Positions 47,885 to 59,412 of a stretch of DNA of 64,000 bases are shown piece after piece. The notes beneath the pieces are model-generated. The model did no database searches and had not been told where the DNA came from. It worked only from the letters and a program-made list of their open reading frames with translations. The position numbers and the translations under genes are program-made. Every line of letters begins with the position of its first letter. Positions within the stretch are counted from its first letter, which is position 1. The stretch covers positions 31,352,976 through 31,416,975 of the forward strand of contig OY759267.1 of NCBI GenBank assembly GCA_963662155.1, given 5' to 3'. Source of the stretch: Lamellibrachia columna (taxonomy: Eukaryota > Annelida > Polychaeta > Sabellida > Siboglinidae).

Positions 47885-49430
47885 TATGTCATCCTAGCTG
47901 GCGATCTGAACCTTCCTGCCATCAACTGAGAGAATTTGTGTGTAACAAACCAACAGACAGCTGCAAAACATAACAAACTAATTGAAATAGTTGGGGAATT
48001 TGGACTAGTTAATATGGTAAATGAACCCACCCAGCTAGATTCTGGAAATATATTAGACCTAGTACTTACATCAAACCCATCCCTTATTTCCACCATAAAC
48101 ACAGTGGCAGGCATGAGTGATCATGAAGCCATTCTCTTTGATATCAATATGAATCCTAACAGAAAAACCAAACCACCACACAAAGTATACAACTACAGAT
48201 CCGCAAACTGGGAATCCCTAAAATCAAACTGCACCCAGCTAGCTTAGCAGTACTTTTTCGAAAATCAGATGAACAAGAACTCAAATTGGAACTTCTTTCA
48301 TAAAAACTACACTAACCTGATAGGAGTATCCATCCCTAGCCACATGACAAGATCTAAACAACACCTACTCTGGATCACAAGACTCATTACCAGACTACTG
48401 AGAAAAAGGGACAAAACTCATGCTAAAGTCAAGAAAATAAAAAATTAAACATTATGAAAACTTTTAAAAATTAAGAAAACTAACCACCAAAGCAGTGACC
48501 AAAATCTATAACAGTTACATTAACAACATTATTGGAGAAAGTTTGATGACAAATCCAAAACAATTTTAACAAGAATTTAACAAGAGTACCATCACAAACA
48601 ACAAGTTCCGGATGGCAAGTGGACAAGGAAGCCACTGGCTTATCGAGAGTCCAACAATTTTCTCATCTATGTGTAGCCCGCCCTTATCAGATATCTGTCA
48701 ATTATATTTTTAAACATATTCACACTACCAGTATTAACACAATCATTTGGCAGTTTGTTCCATTCATTTATCACCCTCTGTGAGAAAGAGTAGTTTCTCA
48801 TGTCCAACCTACACTGTTCCTTAACTAATGCTACTTTGTGTCCCCTGGTTCTACTGCCTTCTTTAAGTTTGAAGAACATATTCCTATCAACATCCTCGTT
48901 CACTATTTTAAACACTTCTATTTGGTCTCCTCTTAATTTTGGTCCTTCATCAGACAAAACAAAACAGAAAATCTTGGCATTCAGGCACTAAAAGTAAATA
49001 ACAACTTGAAAACAACCGACTATGACAAAGCAAATGCTCTCAATGACAACTTTATATCAGTTTTCACAACTGAGCAACTTCCTATCCCAAAAGGCCCATC
49101 ACCATTTCCCTTAATTCAAACCCTAGAAATTGGACTAAACGGCATGAAAAAACAGCTTGAAGCTCTAAACCCCAACAAAGCGCCAGGACCAGATGATATT
49201 ACTGCAAAAATACTAAAGGAAACTGCTAAAGAGACATCCCCCATAATACAGGACATTTTCCATCAATCATACACCACTGGCAAACTCCCCTAAGCCTGGA
49301 CTACAGTCCTTGTCTCGGCAGTGCACAATAAAGGCAATAAATTCGACCCAGCTAACAATAGACTAACATCTTTAACTTGTATTCTGTGTAAGGTGGTGGA
49401 GCATATCGTCCTTAGCCATCTACATATACG
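47884..49430 (+). mobile_element. Second LINE (CR1/Jockey-like), interrupted
   Basis: Begins directly at the CR1 tail. It encodes VILAGDLNLPAIN (GDxN motif), FGLVNMVNEPTQLDSGNILD, MSDHEAILFDINMNP, then basic spacer sequence. After an antisense CR1 insertion it resumes with NLGIQALKVNNN, ALNDNFISVFTTEQLP, LNPNKAPGPDDITAKILK and SLTCILCKVVEHIVLSHL near 49370-49430, where homology stops. The RT catalytic core is absent, so the copy is truncated at its 3' side or replaced. Confidence 0.75.
48597..48948 (-). mobile_element. CR1 3' fragment nested in antisense
   Basis: The minus strand encodes the CR1 C-terminus (LRGDQIEVFKIVN, MFFKLKEGSRTRGHK, NEWNKLPNDCVNTGSVNM) and ends in the CR1 3' UTR (GAAAATTGTTGGACTCTCGA near 48650). 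It lies inside the ORF of the LINE at 47.9-49.4 kb, whose reading resumes immediately afterwards. The insertion lacks tail decamers. A convincing target-site duplication was not found. Confidence 0.85.
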
Positions 49431-50435
49431 CTATATAAAAGATAGCTATGCTGGACCATTTTGAGATAATTAAGTTATTGCAAAGTATTATATATCATTG
49501 GAAAGGACTATTATTAAGATGCATCATGGAATCAGTTGTATGGCTGTAGGTTAATTAGTTTTCATGTTAGAGCACTTTAAAGACACCCCCGTCAACATTT
49601 CCAAAACAAGTTTTTTCTATTTTTATTAAAAAAGTGTACCTGGCTTAAAAAATTACTAATATTAAAGTTAATGTAATGTTTTTGACATATTGTGGAAATA
49701 CTAAATGTTCTCAACATGTGTGGGGATCATTCACACCAGTGCATCCATTATTTTGGTTGCAAGAAAGCTGTAAACAGTGCTATTTTTAACTTATGTTGAA
49801 CATTTATACAGGGGCAATTGGTAAAAAGAAAAAAAAACAATATATACCCTACAGAGACATTTTAAAACTTGGTGTCTATTTCTAAGCATGATTGACATGT
49901 ATAGATCATTAGCATTATTATGTATATGAAAATATTGTTTACAAGGTTTTAACTGCGAACTATTATGCAGATTTTGCCAAAGGCCTTTTCACAGGTGTAT
50001 CATGTAAGACGAAATGTAAGCTTTTACTGTCATACTTATTGCATTATCTGGGTGTATTAGTAGTTCAAATAAGAAACAACTACTATAAATATGTATGTCA
50101 TTACAAGTATCATATATCAATATGTGTGGATCGTTGAGTGAATAACCATTCTGACACAATATTGCATACCAACTATCAGTTGTACATCATTTTTAGAGTT
50201 GCATACAGCTTCACCCATCATCTAGGCCATCATCATATCCAAAATAGATAAATTTGGCATAAACAAATATTTACATTACTACTAATACTAGTCATTAGTC
50301 ACTATACATAAGTCGTATCCACAGTTATGATAGTACTTATAAAACAATAACTTATAAAACAATCAGAAAGCACAGTGTAAATCATATTAACATTTCAAGT
50401 GTAAGACTGTCAGCTTCGAGGTAATGTGAGTAATG
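49431..50435. other. AT-rich stretch without gene
   Basis: No domain, no clear repeat. It separates the truncated LINE from the next CR1 fragment. Confidence 0.45.
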
Positions 50436-50990
50436 AATACAACGAAGAGCAACTAAGATGATTCCAGAATTAAGAGACCTTAGTTACGAAAGTCGCTTAT
50501 TACAATGTGGTTTGACAACACTAGAGACCAGGAGACTAAGAGGAGACCAAATAGAAGTGTATAAAATAGTGAACGGTTATGAGGATGTTGATAGGAATAT
50601 GTTCTTCAAACTTAAAGAAGGCAGTAGAACCAGAGGACACAAAGCAGCATTAGTTAAGGAGCAGTGTAGGTTGGACATGAGAAAGTACTCTTTCTCACAG
50701 AGGGTGATAAATGAATGGAACAAACTGCCAAATGATTGTGTTTATGCTAGTAGTGTGAATATGTTTAAAAATAGAATTGACAGATATCTGATAAGGGCGG
50801 GCTACACATAGATGAGAAAATTGTTGGACTCTCGATAAGCCAATGGCTTCCTTGTCCACTTGCCATCAGGAACTTGTTGTTTGAGATGTCAATCTTGTTA
50901 AATCTTGTTAAATCTTGTTAAATCTTGTTAAATCTTGTTAAATCTTGTTAAATCTTGTTAAATCTTGTTAAATCTTGTTAAATCTTGTTA
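50436..50990 (+). mobile_element. CR1 3' end with ten tail decamers
   Basis: A short 5'-truncated insertion beginning within the RT C-terminus (IPELRDLSYESRLLQCG), open to the TAG at 50809-50811, then the CR1 3' UTR and exactly ten copies of AATCTTGTTA (50891-50990). The 117-codon frame is unbroken, so this insertion is fairly recent. Confidence 0.9.
50891..50990 (+). repeat. 10-bp repeat array, CR1 tail
   Basis: Ten perfect copies of AATCTTGTTA. The same decamer occurs twice at the end of the 47.9-kb copy, so copy number varies between insertions as in other CR1 tails. Confidence 0.97.
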
Positions 50991-51074
50991 AATCCTTTCT
51001 TCATCTTGTCTGCTGGGACATCGTTGACAGGTCAGTCACGCGGTCACTTTGCAAGTTTGTTTACATGTTTTATT

Positions 51075-53477
51075 GGTAGCATCCCAGTAGCCCGGTGTAT
51101 CTAGCCCCTGTCCCAGTAGCCCCCGAGGTGTGAGAATTGAGTGCCAGTAGCCCCCCGAAGTGTGAGAATTGAGTGCCACTAGCCCTCCAGTCAGTATGCT
51201 GTTGATTTAACACACCCCCTCTTTCTAGATATTTCTAATTGTAGGAAGAGTTAATCATTTGAAGGGTCGACCATTTGAAGCTCCATGTAACTTTCACACA
51301 TCAATTGTGTGGTATGAAAAGCTCACTGTCCTAAGAGTTAAAGTAAATCCTCTACATAAAGCTTGTTAGAGGTGAGCAAAACCCAATTTAACTCACACAT
51401 AAAAGCTAATTGCCCTGATCCAGGTAAAAGCTATTGAAAGTCAATTGCCCTAACATTTAACTGAATAAACTATTGATTGTGGATTTGTGGTGTTCTGTGC
51501 CTGTCAGTTCACACATTTCTAGCCAATAAGGAAAGGATATGTTGAGCTGCTCTGCTGAGTTTCATGTTAAATTTTTAATTTGAGTTTGGAATGACACGTG
51601 AAACATGGCTGCAAGTGTTGAGTTCATCGAACGTGCTAGGGGACTTCCTGTTGCTGTTTTGAACAGTTATACCTATCACAAATCCAAATTGAAAGCGTTG
51701 ACAAATGGCATGAAGTTCACATGTAGCAAGAGAAAAAGTGTGAAGTGTAAGGCATTTGTGGTGGTCAGCGATGATGGAACTGTGGTGAAAGCTGAATATA
51801 GCCACAATCACCAACCCAACCCAGGTGATGTACAAGCGCGACAATTGAGAGGAAACATGAGGAAGCGAGCCAGGGATGAAACAACTTCAATGCGGGTGAT
51901 TTACGATCAGGAAAAGGTGAAACTGTTTCAACAAAGTTCGACTGCGATGGCTTCACCAGGTGAGACAGCATCTGCTCTGCCCCAATACCAGCATGTCAAG
52001 TCATCACTGTACCATGAATGGAGGAAACGCTTCCCCCTAATGCCTTCCACAAGAGGTGACATTGACCTGGACAGCCAGTGGACAACTACGGTTCAATGAG
52101 ATCGGTTCCTGCTTGGCGAAGATGGCGATGGAGCCGACAAAATAATAGCGTTTGCATCCAACTCTGCTCTGCATGCGCTAGCGAATGCTGATACCCATCA
52201 CATGGATGGGACGTTTGCAACAGCACCAAGGCTGTTTTATCAAATAGTCACATTGCATGTATTCGTTCTTGGGGTGATGCTGCCACTTGTGTTTGGTCTG
52301 CTCCCCAACAAAGACGGGAACACCTACATTCGTTTCCTCAGTTTGGTGAAGGAAAAGTCTGAATCAATCGGATTCACCATCAGCCCCCAACGTATCATGC
52401 AGGATTTTGAGAAAGGTCTGATGAATGCCTGCGTACACGTGTTCCAAGGAGTGATTGTCAAGAGGTGCTACTTCCACTACGCCCAGTGTCTGTGGCAGAG
52501 AATCCAAGGTATCGGACTATCCGTGAGCTACAGAGAGAACGCTGACCACAGGAATTGGTTTCGTATGCTAGTAGCGATGCCATTCGTCCCCGTGCCACAT
52601 GTGAAAGACGCATTTCAATTTATCAAGAACACAGCACCAGATGCACCCCATGTACGATACTTCAATGACTACTTCGACAGGACATGGATGAACGGGCAGT
52701 ATCCAATCGAAATGTGGAATTCCTTTAAATATGACGGCCCTCGCACCAACAATCACGTTGAAGGGTATCATACACGACTCATGCGGAAGGCAGGCAAGAT
52801 ACACCCCAATATCTTTGAGGTGGTCGAGCTGTTCAGCCAAGAGGAAGCCGCATCACTCGTCTCCATCCTCCAGATACAGTCGGGTCAGCCCGCTCCCAAG
52901 CGCAGGAAGAAGTACATCAACCTTGATGCTCGTTTGGACCAACTTGGACTGGAATACATGTTATGTGACCGGGGAATTGAGTCATATCTCAGTGCCATTG
53001 GACACATGATGGACAATTTCACTTAATTTCATTGACTAGTCATGCTTGCATATGGATATGGTATTATATGTGCAAACAACTTATTATCAACTTTGATATG
53101 ACATTGTAATGTTTTCCCACAACAATGTTTTGATTACTGCTATGAACACAGCATTATTTTTATGTTACATTTCCATTTACTGTCTATTTCTCTTAATGGT
53201 TGGTTACCTGTATCTGTGTATAACAAATAAAAGAGGGTTTTTACAGTTTCCCTCCAATAAAAAAGTCCAACATTCCTTGACTATGCACCAGATATATGAC
53301 TATTTTCTTATTTAAAATCAGGTACCTACATTTGTTCAGCCCTAAAGTTAAGATGGGATAGAACACTGAATGGAACAGCCAGGTGGCTTTGGCAAAATGG
53401 TAAGTAGTGCCACTAGCCCCCGTTAGTGCCAGTAGCCCCCGGGGGGCTAGTGGGACGGGGGCTAGGGGTACTAGACC
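51075..53477. mobile_element. FLYWCH-type MULE transposon, nearly complete
   Basis: The left end reads GGTAGCATCCCAGTAGCCC and the right end in reverse complement reads GGTCTAGTACCCCTAGCCC; similarity resumes at the following TAGCCCC blocks. GTTTTAT flanks both sides (51067-51073 and 53478-53484), with an eighth base differing (T/C), fitting the 8-11 bp duplications of Mutator-like elements. Both subterminal regions carry repeated (C)AGTAGCCCC and GTGCCACTAGCCC words. The 2.4-kb element contains one transposase gene of the expected orientation and size. Confidence 0.85.
51605..53026 (+). pseudogene. MULE transposase with FLYWCH finger, one stop
   Basis: A single frame of 474 codons has one TGA (52097-52099). 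Residues about 15-65 form a FLYWCH-like zinc finger (YTYHKSKLKALTNGMKFTCS, CKAFV, HNHQP). The MULE transposase core follows: FLLGEDGDGADKIIAFAS, MDGTFATAPRLFYQI (first catalytic Asp, codon 52205), MQDFEKGLMNA (second Asp, codon 52403), the CYFHYAQCLW zinc motif and NNHVEGYHTRL (catalytic Glu, codon 52760). It ends with a basic KRRKK stretch. The start is ATG 51605, with no upstream in-frame alternative noticed. The protein would excise and insert the flanking element. Apart from the stop it looks intact, suggesting recent inactivation. Confidence 0.88.
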
Positions 53478-53479
53478 GT

Positions 53480-54089
53480 TTTATCTCCCGCCAAAATGAG
53501 CAAAACACCCTCCAGAACTTCAAACATACACTGCTACACGATAATATAGTTAGATAGATCAATTACTACTTACACATGTACTTGAAGAATGGATATTTAT
53601 GAACTTTCAACAACTACGACGAGAAAGACAAACTTGAAACAACAGCGGGCTAGGATATCGGATAATTTATTATTATGACATGTGTGTGGCACCACCTAAC
53701 GTTCAAATAGCTAGATAATTATTGGCGTCAGTGGATAGTGATAGGGGGTTGTTTTATTTGTACAGTACATTACTACCCAGACCTAGCCAAAATAAAAATA
53801 AATATTTTTGTGTTAATAAATGATCATTGAAAGACATACAATTGTTTTATTCGTGAATCAATGTGAATCCCGGATTTGCAAGAATCATGAAATTTTCACC
53901 TTAAAAAACAAAATACTTTCACCTAAAGAAATAAAACAGGATGTATATCAAAGTAAAGAACGTTTATTCAGCTTTACAGGCATATGCACACTTTTATTAT
54001 AGGTGGTCTATGTTGGCTGCTATGGAGACCGTTAAAGGCACCCCCTATAAATGGGCCTCTCTGGGTACACGTTTTTGGGTTCAGCCTCC
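53480..54089. other. Stretch without recognised feature
   Basis: AT-rich; no domain, repeat or RNA gene seen. Confidence 0.4.
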
Positions 54090-54396
54090 TGTTACATTTC
54101 CCATTGGCAACCATGTTAACATTTTGCACGATTATAAGAAAACAGGACCATAAAAAATTCTGAAACTGAATATTGACCAATTTCTGCATAAATTACTATG
54201 CACATGTGCCTTGTGGTGAAAAAAAATTGCCAAAAATCCTTCCGCCTATTTAAATCATCTAAAAATCCACGGTTACACTGCTAACATGTTCTACCAGCAA
54301 AATTGCCAATGTGTCTGCTCAAATGCAGTTATGTCAGATGGTATGATCTTTTGAAAACTACACATATCTAAAATTACTGTGCCGTACATTCGTTTG
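54090..54396 (-). mobile_element. MITE family A, diverged copy
   Basis: Parallels 55620-56020: GGCAACCATGTTAACATTTT, GATTATAAGAAAACAGGACC, then AATGTGTCTGCTCAAATGCA and GTACATTCGTTT. It is truncated at both ends and abuts the next copy. Confidence 0.65.
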
Positions 54397-54398
54397 TA

Positions 54399-54630
54399 GG
54401 AGTCAGACCACAGTTGAGAATTGCATTGGTGGCCATGTTAACGTTTTGTCTGATTATAAGAAAACGTGACCACTAAAAATTCTGAAACTTTTTCACAGCA
54501 ACTGCCATCATCTCGTTGACATGCTGACCAAGTTTTATCAAAATCACATACCTTCAGCTCTTTTAAAACGCCCCGACGTGCGATGCCCATCAATTTTGAC
54601 AAAAATAGTCATGTATTCATGCGCCAACGT
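54399..54630 (-). mobile_element. MITE family A, half copy
   Basis: Starts with the TIR GGAGTCAGACCACAGTTGAG and follows 55597 onward (GATTATAAGAAAACGTGACC, GCCCCGACGTGCGATGCCC). It stops near GGCTATTCTG. Confidence 0.8.
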
Positions 54631-54899
54631 GGCTATTCTGTCCAAATTTGTCACACAATGTTGCTAACACACTGGGCCACAAGACAAATATCACCAGTGA
54701 CCGCTCTAGTCCAAAACGGCTACCTGTTCCGTCACATACTTGTGTCATACCCCGTAATTTTCGCAAACTTTCCATTTTGGCATCCGATCTGTACCATGAT
54801 GTTCGTGATTGCTACTGCTGTCTGCCTTTTCCAAGCAAACTGTTCACTTTTCCTATCAACCTGTGCCTATGGGAATGATTATATCTTATGTTAACCACT

Positions 54900-54982
54900 T
54901 CAGAGTTATGGTTAGCTAGGGATGGGGTTGCTAGAGATGGGGTTAGCCAGGGATGTGGTTAGCTAGAGATGGGGTTAGTATT
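54900..54982 (+). repeat. Short 17-18 bp minisatellite
   Basis: About five units of GGTTAGCTAGAGATGGG. Confidence 0.85.
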
Positions 54983-55596
54983 GATTTTGGAAAGGCAACA
55001 GTTATTGTTGATATTAAAAATTGCTCATTGTAGACTTTTAGCTTACCACCAGCTCTATAATGCTATTATAGCATATGAAAAATAAACAAATTGTATTTAT
55101 TAGCAATGAAATATCATGTTACACATCAACTTGCGCAATATATCAGCTCGTGCACATCAAACGTTATAGTACAAAACTAAAATGTACATTTATTTGACAT
55201 GTTTTATATTTAGTAGATCGGTTATAGGACACCTCCTAAAGGACACTGTTAAACAGTTTAAATAGTAGTGTAATGTAATGATCTTGTTCACTAGATGGAA
55301 TCAATAACATATATATAATATTATCCAGTCTGACACCGACAATTGTCTAAGTCAAACACACACAACATGGGACAGGTTAGCAACCGTTTTTATTTATTTA
55401 TTTATTTTCAAAAATATGAGCCCTAATTATATTATCATAATTGCAAATTATAAAAATGATAAGAAATTTTTTATAACAAACTAATAATTTCATCCAAATT
55501 ACATGTAACATTCACAATTAAGCTAATAACAACGACCGAAACATAAGCATATCAACATTTTATAACCGTGTTTGTGACCCCGACTTCCGTCTAATT

Positions 55597-56060
55597 GGAG
55601 TCAGACCACAGTTGAGAATTTCATTGGTGGCCATGTTAACGTTTTGTCTGATTATAAGAAAACATGACCACTAAAAATTCTAAAACTTTTTCATAGCAAC
55701 TGCCATCATCTCATTGACATGCTGACCAAGTTTATCAAAATCACATACCTCCAGCTCTTTTAAAACACCCCGACGTGCAATGCCCATCCATTTAAAAAAA
55801 AATAGCCATGTATTCATGTGCCCACGAAGCCCATATATATATAGCAGAAAAATTCCCATAAAACCCTCCGCTGTTAAACTCTCAAAAAAATGAAACATTT
55901 CACAGCCAATATAGCTTCTACAAACAAACCTGTGAATATGCCTGCTCAATTGCACTTATGTCACATCATATGAATTCTTTAAATTCACATATCGCAATTT
56001 AATACGCCCTATACATTCGTGTGAAACAATAAACAGGAAGGTCAACTGTGGTCTTACTCC
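55597..56060 (-). mobile_element. MITE family A, full copy (464 bp)
   Basis: Begins GGAGTCAGACCACAGTTGA and ends with the reverse complement of GGAGTAAGACCACAGTTGA, an inverted repeat of 19 bp with one difference. No coding capacity. No certain target-site duplication is seen (flanks CTAATT and TGTAAC). Partial copies lie at 12.9, 15.0, 22.2, 24.4, 54.1 and 54.4 kb, so this is the most abundant short element in the window. Confidence 0.82.
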
Positions 56061-56159
56061 TGTAACACATCAGGAAGTCTAACTGAGGCATGAACCCTTT
56101 GGTCGACTTGCTGATCATAGCACTACTAGCGCCGCCTAACGAGCTCCGGCATTGCTATA

Positions 56160-56458
56160 AAAGGGTATGCAACTAGGAGTGACCCAACTCACCTTTCAGC
56201 ATCCGTATCTCGGCATTGCGATGCGTAATCCGAATACTATGACCACACACAAATGTCCCAATGAATAAACTTTCACTATACCTACTTGTCATTAAAAACA
56301 TATATGGATTTCTTACGAAAATAGGTATGTTTACGACTGTACACACAGAAATCACATAAAACCACATACGGTCACGTGACAATGTTGCCCGAAGTGAGGT
56401 GTGACACCCTTTGTTAACCAAATAGTCTACCCAACAAAAGGAGCCAATGATCAGTCTT
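56160..56458 (-). repeat. Dispersed repeat R, copy 2 (uninterrupted)
   Basis: Reverse-complement partner of 2583-2844 plus 6361-6383. It runs unbroken through AACTAGGAGTGACCC, the position where copy 1 carries the 3.5-kb transposon. Confidence 0.85.
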
Positions 56459-56514
56459 GCAAAGGTTATGTTTACGCGTATATATTATATATAGCAGGCG
56501 ATTACATTATTTTT

Positions 56515-56583
56515 TAACATAACACCTCATATCTGCTGATTTGTACGTACTTGCCTCATATCTGCTGATTTGTACGTACTTGC
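56515..56583 (+). repeat. Two tandem 34-bp units
   Basis: CCTCATATCTGCTGATTTGT plus ACGTACTTG occurs twice in succession. Confidence 0.85.
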
Positions 56584-56907
56584 AATTATAAAAGAAATAA
56601 TGTTTTATTTCATTAAGAAAACTTCACTTATTCGCCACGTGCAAGAGGACACCTGTCAACTGCTGTAGAACGCGAGGGAGGGAGGGTGCTTCTGCTTGTA
56701 TGTACTTCTGCTTGTATGTGATTCTACTTGAAGATAGATGTCTGTTAGGTCAGGGCATTTATCAAGTTGTGGCCGTAGAATTTTGCTTATGCCTTACCGG
56801 ATCTCTGCGTCGGAAACTGCCAGCAATCCAGACGAAGTGGTGGTTTGCACCACTCTGTCAAAGTCATCCTGGCTTAGCCGTAGCAACCAAACCCCACAGC
56901 TATAGCT

Positions 56908-56908
<1 letters not shown>

Positions 56909-56980
<72 letters not shown>
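56909..56980. repeat. (CTA)n microsatellite
   Basis: About 23 CTA units. Leu- or Val-rich frames across it are artefacts. Confidence 0.98.
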
Positions 56981-57457
56981 GTCATGTGTTGTCTCCTCCA
57001 TTGTAAAATCCCATGTAAATCCAAGTAAAATTACTAATGAAAGTGACAAAACCGTTATCTGAATGCAAAGACGTCTAATCCGCCTGATAATCCAAATGAC
57101 AGTGACATGAGACCAGTATGTTAGGGGGGTGGGGACAAATTGTCACCAGTGCAGCCCCCGTCTGCTAAGTTACATAAAAGCAGAGCAAGTCACATTATAA
57201 TATATTTACAGACATCGGTCAACGTTTGTTTATTTCAGTTAATTGGACACTGTCACGTTTCATTCTATAAGAGGTTTATGTGATGATGCAAATGCGTAGT
57301 AACATTTTAATAGGACATGACAGGCATGAAATGTTGACCAGTGGTTTGGTGGCGTCATACTAACCCACTGTGCAGCAGCGACTAGAGTAGACCATAGTCT
57401 GTGGAGTAGACAGATCTAAACTACAATCTTAGTAAGAACATGAAACAAATATGCTAT

Positions 57458-57575
<118 letters not shown>

Positions 57576-57686
57576 ATATATTATTTGCACAGAAGAACAA
57601 TTAACCGAGACATAACGTTATATGGCAGACTAACTAAAATGTACTTAATTTCTGTGAAGAACTGTTTAACTTTACCAAGATGATAT

Positions 57687-57744
57687 ATGGCCGAAACGGA
57701 AACTATGCCGGAAACGGCGACTGCTACTCAGAACAATGATAGGT
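57687..57744 (+). CDS. Candidate first coding exon
   Basis: ATG at 57687 opens MAETETMPETATATQNNDR and reaches a perfect GTAAGT at 57745. Acidic, Thr/Glu-rich N-termini like this are common and uninformative. No downstream exon is identified. The following 400 bp (57750-58180) shows nothing recognisable. Confidence 0.25.
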
Positions 57745-58256
57745 GTAAGTCATATGTGATTTCTGACCCAGACAGAACACCCGTTACGCGGGAAAATATG
57801 ATAACCCGCATTCCCGTTTGCGCATCCGTTCTTGCGCACAGTTATTATCGTAAATTGGGAAATGTCAATGCAGCGCCCTAAAAGCCAGATTATACCAGCG
57901 ACGCTACAAAGGTTTATCACTGTCAGCGTGTATTCATTGCATACCGTTATAATGGATGATAAATGTAGAAGCCTGGGCCTAATGCCAGATACATAAAAAG
58001 TCACAGGGTCACATATAATTGCAAATTGAGAACTTGCATGGAATCTAATGGCTCCATAAGTTCACTTGGCTGGAAGTAGCCAGCCCAAAATGTTTACTTT
58101 AGAAATATTTGCAGAGGCAATCAAGCCATGATTAACCATAAACTTATCACCCTTTGACCCTACCAGTGGACATTCTATTGTCTAGGTCAGGGTTCGGCAA
58201 CCTTTTTGAACGGAGGGCCAAATGAGTGACTTGGAATAGGTCAGCGGGCCACACAT

Positions 58257-58476
<220 letters not shown>

Positions 58477-58531
58477 ATGCAAACATGCAAACATGCACGC
58501 ACATAAGGATATCATCATTCTTGTAACACGT

Positions 58532-58532
<1 letters not shown>

Positions 58533-58598
<66 letters not shown>
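58533..58598. repeat. (TA)n microsatellite
   Basis: About 32 TA units with one ATTA interruption near 58565. Confidence 0.97.
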
Positions 58599-58600
<2 letters not shown>

Positions 58601-58885
58601 TGCAACATACATACGTTGTGTGTAGCAGTGGTATCGAGTATTGTTGTAAATAGGTCTGATTTTGAACAACAGTTTTAAAAACATACATTATTCATGTTAC
58701 GTGTTCTTGGCATGCCGCTGATGCCATGTTGACCCGTGTGCCACTGACGTCTGATGCTAGAGATGTTGCTGCGCCACCAAGTGTCCCACATCTGGCTGCA
58801 GACTTGACACTACGAGCCTCAGCACGTCATCCAAACATCCGTATGTTAGATGCGTTCATGGCTTGCATTAAACGAAGTTCATCTT

Positions 58886-59340
58886 ATAATAATAATAATA
58901 ATAATAAAATTACTTATTTGGCGCCAATATCCTCGGAAAATCCAAGTTCAGTGGCGCAACAAAACCAAAGGATTAGGCATTCTCGTGACCATTTACAATG
59001 CAAAAAGTCGTCAACAGATGGATGGAGGTGCCAAGATGCTAAGGAGGATAGGCAGTTGTGATAAGATAGGTTTTCAGATTACGGCGAAATTAAGCTATAT
59101 TTCTTGCTGATTTTACGTTGTCGGGGATTGAATTCCACAGAGTTGGTCTACATGTCCGGAGTAGCTAGATTGTTTTTGATGAGTGTCGGGAAGTAATTTG
59201 CATCCCGCAGTTGTGTTTCCCACAATCGAAACCTGGTATCGAAAGCGGAGACAAACTGGCACAGTTCATTGATTAGTTGTTCTCTTCTCTGGAGTTTGGC
59301 GTTCAGCAGAGTGAGGTTGCTCCGTGACGTAGACTAAAAT
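58886..59340 (-). mobile_element. LINE 3' end (L2/CR1-like)
   Basis: Read on the minus strand, the 3' terminus is GCGCCACTGAACTTGGAT, GGCGCCAAATAAGTAATTTT and then (ATT)n, mirroring the tail at 1868-1937. The body to the right is decayed (GAATTCCACAGAGTTGGT near 59130 recurs at 19135) and its limit is approximate. It is nested inside the hAT-like element. Confidence 0.6.
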
Positions 59341-59412
59341 GCAAAATCGCACATCCATAAGGGGTCAGTGAATGCCGGTACTTCTGCACCCTTCTTCTCC
59401 ATGAATACGCTA

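Noticed and set aside
48590..48960. Target-site duplication around the nested CR1 (CATCACAAA versus CATCAGACAAA)
   Set aside because: The match is imperfect and in A-rich sequence; not convincing by eye.
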